Notes: generated by a model from the sequence alone, not told the origin. DNA of 6,772 nucleotides from JANMZR01 sp031383555 (GCA_031383555.1 JANMZR010000043.1:1-6772); one strand, 5' to 3'. Positions 1-5,743 are shown, counted from the stretch's first letter. Numbers and translations: made by a program.

Positions 1-128
1 CAGGTATTCCAGTGCGTAGAATGGGCTTGCCTGAGGATATTGCCAATTGTTATTTATTTTTAGCTTCCGACGAAGCCAGTTATATCAATGGACAAGTAAT
101 TGGGGTAAATGGGGGTTCGGCGAGTTAG
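1..128 (+). CDS. Short-chain dehydrogenase/reductase (SDR), C-terminal fragment
   Basis: Partial gene that enters from the left edge. The readable frame begins at base 3 and gives 41 residues to a TAG at 126-128. The tail holds the usual end of classical SDR enzymes: a G-x-P-E-D-I segment (residues 8-13), a helix ending in F-L-A-S-D (19-23), then Y-I-N-G-Q-V-I-G-V-N-G-G (27-38), which matches the family's Y-(I/V)-(T/N)-G-x-x-(I/L)-x-V-(D/N)-G-G ending. This part helps build the last Rossmann strand and the oligomer interface. The NAD(P)-binding glycine motif and the Y-x-x-x-K catalytic pair lie outside the window, so substrate and cofactor cannot be told. It may be a FabG-type 3-ketoacyl-ACP reductase or a sugar or alcohol dehydrogenase. 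It converges on accD with an 89-base gap. The SDR fold is secure; the specific activity is unknown. Confidence 0.85.
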   Translation, partial: GIPVRRMGLPEDIANCYLFLASDEASYINGQVIGVNGGSAS

Positions 129-217
129 TTTCCCTCCCCTAAATAAAAAAATCAAATTAATCAAAAATTAAGCTAACATCTCCAAAAGAGCACTCAATTT
201 CGTTTTCCTTCGAGACT

Positions 218-1063
218 TTAATTTAACATACCTAAAAGAGTTGATAGCTTCTTTTTCAACTCTTTTCGATCCACAATAAAGTCCAAAAAGCCATGGTCTA
301 GTACAAATTCTGATGACTGAAAGCCTTTTGGGAGGTCTTTTCCGATGGTTTCACGGATTACACGAGGGCCAGCAAATCCAATTAAAGCACCTGGTTCTGA
401 AATATTAAAATCGCCCAACATGGCATAACTGGCTGTAACACCGCCAGTTGTGGGGTCAGTAAGTAATGAAATGTAAGGTATTTTGGCCTCAGCCAAAAGG
501 GCTAATCTAGCCGAAGTTTTGGCCATTTGCATTAAAGAAAATCCAGCTTCCATCATTCGTGCACCACCAGATTTTGAAATCATAAGAAATGGAGTATTTG
601 TCTTAAAAGCATGGTCAATAGCTTTTGCAATTTTTTCGCCAACCACTGAGCCCATTGAGCCACCTATAAAGCTAAAATCCATGGCTGCAATTACAATTTC
701 AATGCCATTTATTTTGCCAAAAGCGGTTCTAACAGCATCATTTAAGCCAGTTTTTTTTATAGTTGCTTTTATACGATCTGGGTATTTTTTGGTATCCTCA
801 AAAGTTAATGGATCAGCCGAAATCATATCAGCATCTAGTTCTATGAATTTATTTTCGTCGAAAAGTAGAGAAAAATATTCTTTTGAGCCTATTTTTTCAT
901 GGTAATTGCAGTTAGAGCAGGTATGTGCAAAAAGAACGTGCTCTCGGGTATGCATCACTTTTTTGCATTCGGGGCATTTATACCATAAGCCATCGGGGGT
1001 TTCTCTTTTCGATTCGGTAGGCGTTTGAATGCCTTTATCTTTACGGGTGAACCATGATGCCAT
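218..1063 (-). CDS. accD: Acetyl-CoA carboxylase carboxyltransferase subunit beta (AccD)
   Basis: 281 residues, about full length for this family (E. coli AccD is about 304). With AccA it forms the carboxyltransferase that moves the carboxyl group from carboxybiotin on AccB to acetyl-CoA, giving malonyl-CoA, the committed step of fatty-acid synthesis in the cytoplasm. The N-terminal zinc ribbon is visible as C30-x2-C33 and C49-x2-C52, after the W-Y-K lead-in. The crotonase-like domain follows, with G-G-S-M-G-S-V-V-G-E-K at 134-144, S-G-G-A-R-M-M-E at 165-172, D-P-T-T-G-G-V at 203-209 and I-G-F-A-G-P-R-V-I at 228-236, the CoA/biotin pocket and oxyanion-hole regions. The start at 1063 puts the zinc ribbon at the usual distance from the N terminus. 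A TAnnTTTG promoter lies about 78 bases upstream. The gene is divergent from fbaA, and its 3' end contains an 11-bp inverted repeat. Confidence 0.97.
   Translation of the reverse strand: MASWFTRKDKGIQTPTESKRETPDGLWYKCPECKKVMHTREHVLFAHTCSNCNYHEKIGSKEYFSLLFDENKFIELDADMISADPLTFEDTKKYPDRIKATIKKTGLNDAVRTAFGKINGIEIVIAAMDFSFIGGSMGSVVGEKIAKAIDHAFKTNTPFLMISKSGGARMMEAGFSLMQMAKTSARLALLAEAKIPYISLLTDPTTGGVTASYAMLGDFNISEPGALIGFAGPRVIRETIGKDLPKGFQSSEFVLDHGFLDFIVDRKELKKKLSTLLGMLN
234..266. terminator. Possible bidirectional terminator hairpin inside the accD 3' end
   Basis: An 11-bp perfect inverted repeat: AAAAGAGTTGA at 234-244 and TCAACTCTTTT at 256-266, with an 11-base spacer. Read on either strand it gives a stem with A's on the 5' side and TTTT at the 3' end. 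It could therefore stop accD transcripts (minus) and SDR read-through (plus) between these convergent genes. It lies within the last 17 codons of accD, over a lysine/leucine-rich stretch. The TTTT run is part of the stem rather than following it, so termination strength is uncertain. I found no better terminator in the 89-base gap. Confidence 0.4.
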
Positions 1064-1086
1064 AAATTTTCATTTGTTTAAATTTT

Positions 1087-1112
1087 CTATTTTGCCTTAA
1101 AGCAAAAAATAG
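1087..1112 (-). other. Stem-loop in the accD leader
   Basis: CTATTTTGC (1087-1095) and GCAAAAAATAG (1102-1112) form an imperfect inverted repeat around a 6-base loop, with two unpaired A's on one arm. It lies between the predicted accD transcription start (about 1134) and the start codon, leaving roughly 23 bases before the ATG. It could affect translation or message stability. The stem is mostly A-T and may be incidental. Confidence 0.3.
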
Positions 1113-1140
1113 CAATATTTATTTCAGAATAAACGGGCTG

Positions 1141-1148
1141 CAAATATA
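1141..1148 (-). promoter_or_regulatory. accD promoter, Bacteroidota -7 box
   Basis: The minus strand reads TATATTTG, an exact match to the Bacteroidota TAnnTTTG -7 element, followed by CAG as is common at these promoters. No clear TTG -33 element lies at the usual distance; that stretch is T-rich on this strand. The predicted start is about 5-8 bases downstream, giving an accD leader of roughly 70 bases. Confidence 0.6.
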
Positions 1149-1193
1149 CTTTAAAAATTGAAAGGAATAAAAAAAATGGTAGTTTGTTGGTTT

Positions 1194-1230
1194 GTGAGTT
1201 GTAAAATAGTGAGTTGAAAATTGTAAGTTT
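1194..1230. repeat. Degenerate 15-bp tandem direct repeat
   Basis: GTGAGTTG occurs at 1194-1201 and again at 1209-1216, each followed by an A/T filler. A decayed third copy, GTAAGTTT, lies at 1223-1230. The period is 15 and then 14 bases. It sits between the accD and fbaA promoters, upstream of both. It could be a decayed short tandem repeat or a set of protein-binding sites; nothing in the sequence decides between these. Apart from this repeat and the promoters, the rest of the 1064-1434 gap shows no gene I can support. Confidence 0.4.
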
Positions 1231-1343
1231 TGGGTTTATTTAGGAAATCAGGTATTTATAAAACTTAATTTATAGCTAGATTAAATGTTTCGAGGAATTG
1301 AAATTATCTATTTCGAAGCCTGGGTTAAACATTCTTTGGCGAA

Positions 1344-1377
1344 TTGGTAAAAAGCCGAATAAAATGTGTTATTTTTG
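1344..1377 (+). promoter_or_regulatory. fbaA promoter (TTG -33 and TATTTTTG -7)
   Basis: TTG at 1344-1346 is followed after 23 bases by TATTTTTG at 1370-1377, an exact TAnnTTTG match. The spacing is at the long end of that reported for Bacteroidota promoters. Transcription would start near 1383-1386, leaving a leader of about 50 bases before the ATG at 1435. The -7 box overlaps the upstream in-frame ATG at 1366, which argues against that codon as a start. Confidence 0.6.
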
Positions 1378-1434
1378 GATAATATTGAGAGAACAAATCC
1401 CATAAATTGTAATATTCTTATAAATAAATTAAAT

Positions 1435-2520
1435 ATGTCAAATCTTTCGAGTCAAAAAGGAGTTTTACACGGTGCTGCCGTTCAAGAACTTTTTGAAATT
1501 GCAAAAAAAAATCAATTTGCGTTGCCAGCTGTTAACGTTATCTCTAGCGAGACAATCAATGCAGTAATTGAAACAGCGAAAAAGGCAAATTCACCTGTAA
1601 TCATTCAGTTTTCTAATGGTGGTGGCCAATATTTTGCAGGTAAAGGCCTGGCCAATAGTGCTCAAGAAGCTAGTATTGCGGGTTCAATTTCTGGTGCCTA
1701 CCATGTGCATGCTATGGCAGAAGCTTATGGCGTGCAGGTTGTTCTGCATACTGACCATTGTGCAAAAAAATTACTGCCATGGCTTGACGGACTTTTAGTT
1801 GCAGGCGAAAAACACTTTGCTGCAACAGGAAAACCACTTTTTAGCTCGCATATGATTGACCTATCGGAAGAGCCAATTGAAGAAAACATTGAGATTTGCA
1901 AAAAATATTTGGCAAGAATGGCTCCAATGGGTATGACTTTGGAAATAGAATTGGGTGTGACTGGTGGTGAAGAAGATGGAGTTGATAACTCGGATATTGA
2001 TTCATCAAAATTATATACTCAACCTTCTGAGGTGGCTTATGCTTATGAGGAATTGAGTAAAATTTCACCAAACTTTACAATTGCAGCTGCTTTTGGCAAT
2101 GTTCACGGTGTGTATAAGCCTGGTAATGTGAAGCTTTCGCCAATTATTTTGCATAATTCGCAAGTATACATAAAGGAAAAATATTCACTTTCGGCTGAAA
2201 AACCAATCAATTTTGTATTTCATGGTGGCTCAGGGTCAAGTCGTGAAGAAATTCGTGAAGCTTTGAGTTACGGCGCAATTAAAATGAATATTGATACTGA
2301 TATGCAATGGGCCTTTTGGGAAGGTATATTAAATTATTACAAAGAGAAGGAGGCTTATTTGCAAGGCCAAATTGGTAACCCAACCGGTGATGACTCTCCA
2401 AATAAGAAAAACTATGACCCTAGAGTATGGTTAAGAAAAGGCGAAGAAAACTTTGTGAAGCGCTTATTAGTTGCTTTTGAAGACTTGAATTGTTTGAATG
2501 CAAATCAATTTATTGCCTAA
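1435..2520 (+). CDS. fbaA: Class II fructose-bisphosphate aldolase, FbaA type
   Basis: 361 residues from the chosen start, against 359 for E. coli FbaA, with close similarity along the length. It is the zinc-dependent cytoplasmic enzyme that interconverts fructose 1,6-bisphosphate with glyceraldehyde 3-phosphate and dihydroxyacetone phosphate. Visible residues: catalytic D107 and zinc ligand H108 in H-T-D-H-C-A-K-K, zinc ligands H224 (G-N-V-H-G-V-Y-K-P-G) and H263 (F-H-G-G-S-G-S), E172 and E180 in the E-I-E-L-G-x-T-G-G-E-E-D-G region, and phosphate-binding N285/D287 in N-I-D-T-D. An in-frame ATG at 1366 would add 23 residues, but it sits in the promoter's -7 box and the extra residues have no counterpart in the family. 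The aligned N terminus begins at 1435. A strong terminator follows the stop codon, so it is probably monocistronic. Confidence 0.97.
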   Translation: MSNLSSQKGVLHGAAVQELFEIAKKNQFALPAVNVISSETINAVIETAKKANSPVIIQFSNGGGQYFAGKGLANSAQEASIAGSISGAYHVHAMAEAYGVQVVLHTDHCAKKLLPWLDGLLVAGEKHFAATGKPLFSSHMIDLSEEPIEENIEICKKYLARMAPMGMTLEIELGVTGGEEDGVDNSDIDSSKLYTQPSEVAYAYEELSKISPNFTIAAAFGNVHGVYKPGNVKLSPIILHNSQVYIKEKYSLSAEKPINFVFHGGSGSSREEIREALSYGAIKMNIDTDMQWAFWEGILNYYKEKEAYLQGQIGNPTGDDSPNKKNYDPRVWLRKGEENFVKRLLVAFEDLNCLNANQFIA

Positions 2521-2558
2521 TTTCATTTTTGCGAAATAACGTTTTTTGAGTTGAAGAT

Positions 2559-2593
2559 AAAAAATCCTGAGTAGTTAAAACTCAGGATTTTTT
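2559..2593 (+). terminator. Intrinsic terminator of fbaA
   Basis: A perfect 14-bp stem: 2559-2572 pairs with 2580-2593 around a 7-base loop (AGTTAAA). The core is TCCTGAGT/ACTCAGGA, flanked by A5 on the left and a T7 run (2588-2594) on the right. It begins 39 bases after the fbaA stop. This is a textbook rho-independent terminator and separates fbaA from the TerC-like gene. Confidence 0.92.
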
Positions 2594-2605
2594 TATAACA
2601 TTGAT

Positions 2606-2636
2606 TTATTCGAATAATTATTTGGCATTCGAGCCA
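2606..2636. other. Palindrome and short inverted repeat upstream of the TerC-like gene
   Basis: TTATTCGAATAA at 2606-2617 is a perfect 12-bp palindrome. A few bases on, TGGC (2623-2626) and GCCA (2633-2636) form a small inverted repeat. Both lie upstream of the predicted -7 box at 2675, where a regulator could bind. A 12-bp palindrome is expected by chance every few kb in AT-rich DNA, so support is weak. Confidence 0.2.
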
Positions 2637-2674
2637 TCCAAACAAAAAATTAAAATACTTAAGGTTTTAAAAAG

Positions 2675-2682
2675 TATTTTTG
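2675..2682 (+). promoter_or_regulatory. Promoter -7 box of the TerC-like gene
   Basis: TATTTTTG matches the TAnnTTTG consensus and lies 22 bases before the ATG at 2705, predicting a short leader of about 15-18 bases. No TTG is present 17-23 bases upstream, so the -33 element is weak or absent. The leader is too short to hold a yybP-ykoY manganese riboswitch of the kind found before many TerC/Alx genes. Confidence 0.45.
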
Positions 2683-2704
2683 TAAAATAATCTAATTATA
2701 ATTT

Positions 2705-3778
2705 ATGAGTTCAATTTCCAGTGAAACTATATTTTTTACGGGCTTTGCAATTTTTGTAGTTTTTGTAATGTTACTCGACCTTGGTATTTTTTCAAAAAAA
2801 TCGAGTGCCGAAGTAACTTTTAAAGAAGCAGGCATTTGGAGTGCGATTTGGGTAATTTTGGCCATTAGTTTTTACTTTTTCCTGCAAAAATACGGTTATT
2901 TGGTTCATGGAATCAGAGATATGGCTAGTTTGGTTGCAGTTAAAAATCAATTTGCAAGTCACTTATTTTTGAATGAATCAAGTTTTGATAAAAACTTGAA
3001 AATATTTCAAGAAAACATGTCGCTGGAGTATATTACGGGCTATTTAGTTGAGTATAGCCTTTCAGCAGACAATATTTTTGTGTTTATATTAATTTTAAAT
3101 TCATTTGGAGTCCATAAAAAATTCTATAAAAAAATATTAATATGGGGTATATTAGGAGCGATTGTACTTCGATTTATTTTCATTTTTGTTGGGTCAGCGC
3201 TTTTACAACGATTTGACTGGATCATTTATATTTTTGGGGCATTTTTATTATATACAGGCTTAAAATTATTCTTTGAAAATGAGGAAGATAATCACATAGA
3301 GCCTGCGAATCACCCTGTTACAAAGTTTACAGCAAAATATTTCAATGTTTATAAAAGAAATATTGTCGATCATTTTTTCATATACCATCATAGATTTAAA
3401 AAATGGTACATCACCCCAATTTTTATAGTGGTTTTAGTGATTGCAGTTACCGACGTTATTTTTGCTGTGGACTCTATTCCGGCAATTTTCTCCATAACTA
3501 AGGACCCTTATATTGTATTTTTCTCCAATGTTTTTGCTATTATGGGGCTGAGATCCATGTTTTTTTTCCTTTCGAGTATAATGAATATGTTCCGTTTTTT
3601 AAAAACTGGTTTAGCAGTATTGCTTACTTTTATAGGTGCAAAAATGTTGGCTCACCATTGGTTGGAGAGTATCGGTTTTCAAACACAATATTCGCTTTAT
3701 ATTATTTTGGCCATTTTAGTTGTGAGCATAGGTGCCAGTTTATTATTTCCAGAAAAAACAATAGCAATTGAAAGTTAG
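2705..3778 (+). CDS. TerC/Alx-family integral membrane protein
   Basis: 357 residues with about nine predicted membrane helices (near 8-29, 43-61, 107-133, 145-166, 172-190, 236-262, 268-291, 299-318 and 329-348). The family signatures are clear: E-Y-S-L-S-A-D-N-I-F-V-F at 116-127, F-D-W-I-I-Y-I-F-G-A-F-L-L at 170-182, and D-V-I-F-A-V-D-S-I-P-A-I-F at 250-262 followed by S-N-x-F-A-I-M-G-L-R. Acidic residues in the membrane (D25, E116, D122, D250, D256) are the likely metal site. Relatives include E. coli Alx, implicated in manganese export, and TerC of tellurite-resistance operons. No other ter genes are present, so metal-ion export fits better than tellurite resistance. Compared with Alx (about 321 aa) there is an extra loop of roughly 30 residues at about 70-105. 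The next gene is 44 bases downstream on the same strand with no terminator between, suggesting an operon. Confidence 0.93.
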   Translation: MSSISSETIFFTGFAIFVVFVMLLDLGIFSKKSSAEVTFKEAGIWSAIWVILAISFYFFLQKYGYLVHGIRDMASLVAVKNQFASHLFLNESSFDKNLKIFQENMSLEYITGYLVEYSLSADNIFVFILILNSFGVHKKFYKKILIWGILGAIVLRFIFIFVGSALLQRFDWIIYIFGAFLLYTGLKLFFENEEDNHIEPANHPVTKFTAKYFNVYKRNIVDHFFIYHHRFKKWYITPIFIVVLVIAVTDVIFAVDSIPAIFSITKDPYIVFFSNVFAIMGLRSMFFFLSSIMNMFRFLKTGLAVLLTFIGAKMLAHHWLESIGFQTQYSLYIILAILVVSIGASLLFPEKTIAIES

Positions 3779-3822
3779 TCTACAAATAAGTTTTCTTCAT
3801 TTAAAAATATATTTTATTAATT

Positions 3823-4611
3823 ATGAAAAATCTCAGCCTAATAAAAACTCTAAATATCATAGCTTTTTTAGCCATGGTTTATGTCAATTATTTGTCTAAC
3901 GCCTTACCTATTAATGGTAATACTGCAGGAGAATTGTCCGATAAATATGTCAATTACTTCGTGCCAGCTGGCCTCACCTTCGCTATTTGGGGCGTAATTT
4001 ATAGTTGGTTATTGGTATTTCTAGGTTTTCAAATTGTTTCTTTTTTCAATAAAAGTATAACTCAAAAGGTAGATCCAATTATTGAAAAAATTGGCTGGCT
4101 TTTTATAGTAAGTTGTTTACTTAATGTAAGTTGGTTGTTGGCCTGGCATTATGAGTTTGTCGGGCTTTCAGTGTTAATTATGGTCAGTTTTTTAGTCAAT
4201 TTACTATTTCTTTTCTTGAAAATTGGGGTGGGGAAAACCAAAGTAAATGAATTAGAAAAGTGGATAAGCCACGCCCCATTTAGCATATATGTTGGTTGGA
4301 TTTCTATTGCAACAATTGCTAATTTTACAGCCTTATTAGTTGATAGTCAATGGACTGGCTTTGGAATTGATGCTGCCAACTGGGCAAAAATTATGATTAT
4401 AATTGGGCTTGTTGTTGTAAGTTTTGTTTTAATAACTCGTAATGCAATATTTTACGGCTTTGTAGTATTATGGGCATTTTGGGGTATTCATTTGAAACGA
4501 ACTCAAGTTGGTGATGCACCTTCCATGGAAATAGACAAAATAATTTATTTCTGCTTAGGTATTATTGCATTAACAATTCTTTTTCGAGCCAAACGCTGGT
4601 TTGCTTATTGA
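3823..4611 (+). CDS. TspO/MBR-like tryptophan-rich membrane protein with C-terminal extension
   Basis: 262 residues, very hydrophobic, with 12 tryptophans and about eight membrane helices. The first five (near 8-27, 48-72, 89-107, 113-133 and 151-172) resemble the TspO core. P-A-G-L-T-F-A-I-W-G-V-I-Y at 48-60 matches the TspO P-P-G-W-x-F-x-x-x-W-x-x-(L/I)-Y motif. N-V-S-W-L at 101-105 and A-P-F-S-I-Y-V-G-W-I-S-I-A-T-I-A-N at 151-167 match the N-x-x-W and P-Y-x-x-W-x-x-(F/I)-A-x-x-L-N motifs. TspO proteins bind tetrapyrroles and sterols and act in stress responses, but are usually only 150-180 residues. The three further helices (about 188-206, 208-223, 238-255) are an addition. Ligand and function are unknown. 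It probably shares the TerC-like gene's transcript. Its TGA overlaps the ruvB stop region by 7 bases, tail to tail. Confidence 0.75.
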   Translation: MKNLSLIKTLNIIAFLAMVYVNYLSNALPINGNTAGELSDKYVNYFVPAGLTFAIWGVIYSWLLVFLGFQIVSFFNKSITQKVDPIIEKIGWLFIVSCLLNVSWLLAWHYEFVGLSVLIMVSFLVNLLFLFLKIGVGKTKVNELEKWISHAPFSIYVGWISIATIANFTALLVDSQWTGFGIDAANWAKIMIIIGLVVVSFVLITRNAIFYGFVVLWAFWGIHLKRTQVGDAPSMEIDKIIYFCLGIIALTILFRAKRWFAY

Positions 4612-5633
4612 AACAACTCACCAGTTTTATAAGTAGGCAAAATTCCCAAATGGCGAAATGACTTTTCTGTTGCTTCACGCCCACGAGCAGTGCGTTTCAA
4701 GTAGCCTTCCTGAATTAGAAAAGGCTCATAAACTTCCTCAATAGTTTCAGCCTCTTCGCCACAAGCAGTTGCAATAGTTGATAGACCAACAGGGCCTCCT
4801 TTAAATTTGTTAATTATCGTTTTCAAAATACGATTATCCATTTCATCTAATCCATTTTGGTCGACATCAAGAGCCTTTAAAGCCATTTCAGCAATGGCAA
4901 TTGTGATAGTGCCATCGCCTTTTACTTGTGCAAAATCACGGGTTCTTCGGAGTAAATTATTGGCTATTCGGGGTGTTCCACGGCTTCGACGGGCTATTTC
5001 AAAAGCGGCATCGGCATCAATTGGCGAGTTTAATATGGCTGCTGATCGCTTTACAATTTTTGTAAGTAGTACAGCATCATAATATTCAAGCCTTGCATTA
5101 ATACCAAATCTTGCTCGTAAAGGCGCTGTCAGCAGACCCGCACGTGTAGTGGCGCCAATAAGTGTAAAAGGATTCAGAGAAATTTGAATACTTCGAGCAT
5201 TTGGCCCTGAATCAAGCATGATGTCAATCTTATAGTCTTCCATGGCTGAGTACAAATACTCCTCCACAATTGGATTTAATCTATGGATTTCATCTATAAA
5301 TAGTACATCGTTGGTTTGTAGGTTTGTTAAAAGGCCTGCTAAATCGCTAGGCTTATCCAATACTGGGCCAGATGTGATTTTTATATTTGCTTTTAGCTCG
5401 TTGGCAATTATATTTGAAAGGGTAGTTTTGCCTAAACCTGGAGGGCCATGTAACAGAACATGATCCATGGCTTCTTCTCGCAAACGTGTGGCTTCAACAA
5501 ATATTTTAAGGTTTTCAAGTGTTTTGTCCTGACCAGTGAAATCGTCAAAACTCAGAGGGCGTAGCGCTTTTTCAATTTCCTTTTCTGTGGTGCTTAACTC
5601 TTCAGATGAACCCTTTAAGTAGTCTTGTCGCAT
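4605..5633 (-). CDS. ruvB: Holliday junction branch migration helicase subunit RuvB
   Basis: 342 residues (E. coli RuvB has 336), complete. RuvB is the hexameric AAA+ ATPase that, with RuvA, drives branch migration of Holliday junctions in homologous recombination and fork repair. Visible parts: an N-terminal L-R-P-L-S-F-D-D-F-x-G-Q segment (24-35), Walker A G-P-P-G-L-G-K-T-T (63-71), Walker B L-F-I-D-E-I-H (111-117), sensor 1 G-A-T-T-R-A-G (160-166), arginine finger R173 in P-L-R-A-R-F-G, and sensor 2 G-T-P-R-I-A-N-N (219-226). The C-terminal winged helix (about 262-330) has F-K-G-G-P-V-G-L and R-T-A-R-G-R-E-A-T. All key residues are present. ruvA is not adjacent. A TAnnTTTG box lies about 52 bases upstream, so the gene has its own promoter. 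Confidence 0.98.
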   Translation of the reverse strand: MRQDYLKGSSEELSTTEKEIEKALRPLSFDDFTGQDKTLENLKIFVEATRLREEAMDHVLLHGPPGLGKTTLSNIIANELKANIKITSGPVLDKPSDLAGLLTNLQTNDVLFIDEIHRLNPIVEEYLYSAMEDYKIDIMLDSGPNARSIQISLNPFTLIGATTRAGLLTAPLRARFGINARLEYYDAVLLTKIVKRSAAILNSPIDADAAFEIARRSRGTPRIANNLLRRTRDFAQVKGDGTITIAIAEMALKALDVDQNGLDEMDNRILKTIINKFKGGPVGLSTIATACGEEAETIEEVYEPFLIQEGYLKRTARGREATEKSFRHLGILPTYKTGELFQ

Positions 5634-5684
5634 AGTTTTTTGGGGAAATTGATTTCAAATAAAAAGGCTAACAAATATTTATTT

Positions 5685-5711
5685 CAAAGGTAGGCTAAAA
5701 TTTACTATCAA
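5685..5711 (-). promoter_or_regulatory. ruvB promoter
   Basis: The minus strand reads TACCTTTG (5692-5685), an exact TAnnTTTG -7 box. A TTG at 5711-5709, within a T-run, lies 16 bases upstream, slightly shorter than usual spacing. Transcription would start near 5678, giving a leader of about 45 bases. The -33 region coincides with the U-tract of the upstream gene's candidate terminator. Confidence 0.55.
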
Positions 5712-5743
5712 AAAAACAGTAAATATTTCTTGTAAAATATTTA
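5710..5743 (-). terminator. Candidate terminator of the CHU_C-domain gene
   Basis: On the minus strand, TAAATATTT (5743-5735) pairs perfectly with AAATATTTA (5728-5720) around a 6-base loop. CTG and then seven T's (5716-5710) follow. The stem begins at the stop codon itself. Stem plus T-run is the shape of an intrinsic terminator, but the stem is entirely A-T and so weak. A competing hairpin, ATTTACT/AGTAAAT (5724-5718 with 5706-5700), uses part of the same bases. Confidence 0.4.

Noticed and set aside
111..150. GGGGG...CCCCT pair around the SDR stop as a terminator
   Set aside because: Only about five pairs with a loop near 20 bases, and A-rich rather than T-rich sequence follows on the plus strand.
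483..905. Plus-strand 140-residue open frame
   Set aside because: It lies wholly inside accD on the opposite strand. The translation shows no family motif, while accD has all of its family's motifs.
1285..1350. 21-codon open frame starting ATGTTTCGAGG, upstream of the fbaA promoter
   Set aside because: Too short to separate from chance. It ends before the fbaA promoter box and no promoter or ribosome site supports it.
1841..2071. Minus-strand 76-residue frame inside fbaA
   Set aside because: A shadow of the aldolase reading frame; its proline- and histidine-rich composition has no recognisable domain.
2705..3778. Tellurite-resistance operon
   Set aside because: No terA, terB, terD or terE neighbours are present; TerC-family proteins are widespread outside tellurite operons.
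3804..3815. AAAATATATTTT palindrome before the TspO-like gene
   Set aside because: Pure A-T palindromes of this length are expected by chance in intergenic DNA this AT-rich.
4615..4628. AACT-CACC-AGTT small hairpin followed by TT as a terminator for the TspO-like gene
   Set aside because: A 4-bp stem is too weak to support a terminator call.
4807..5463. Two plus-strand frames (4807-5082 and 5242-5463)
   Set aside because: Both are antisense shadows of ruvB, which is complete and conserved in the other strand.
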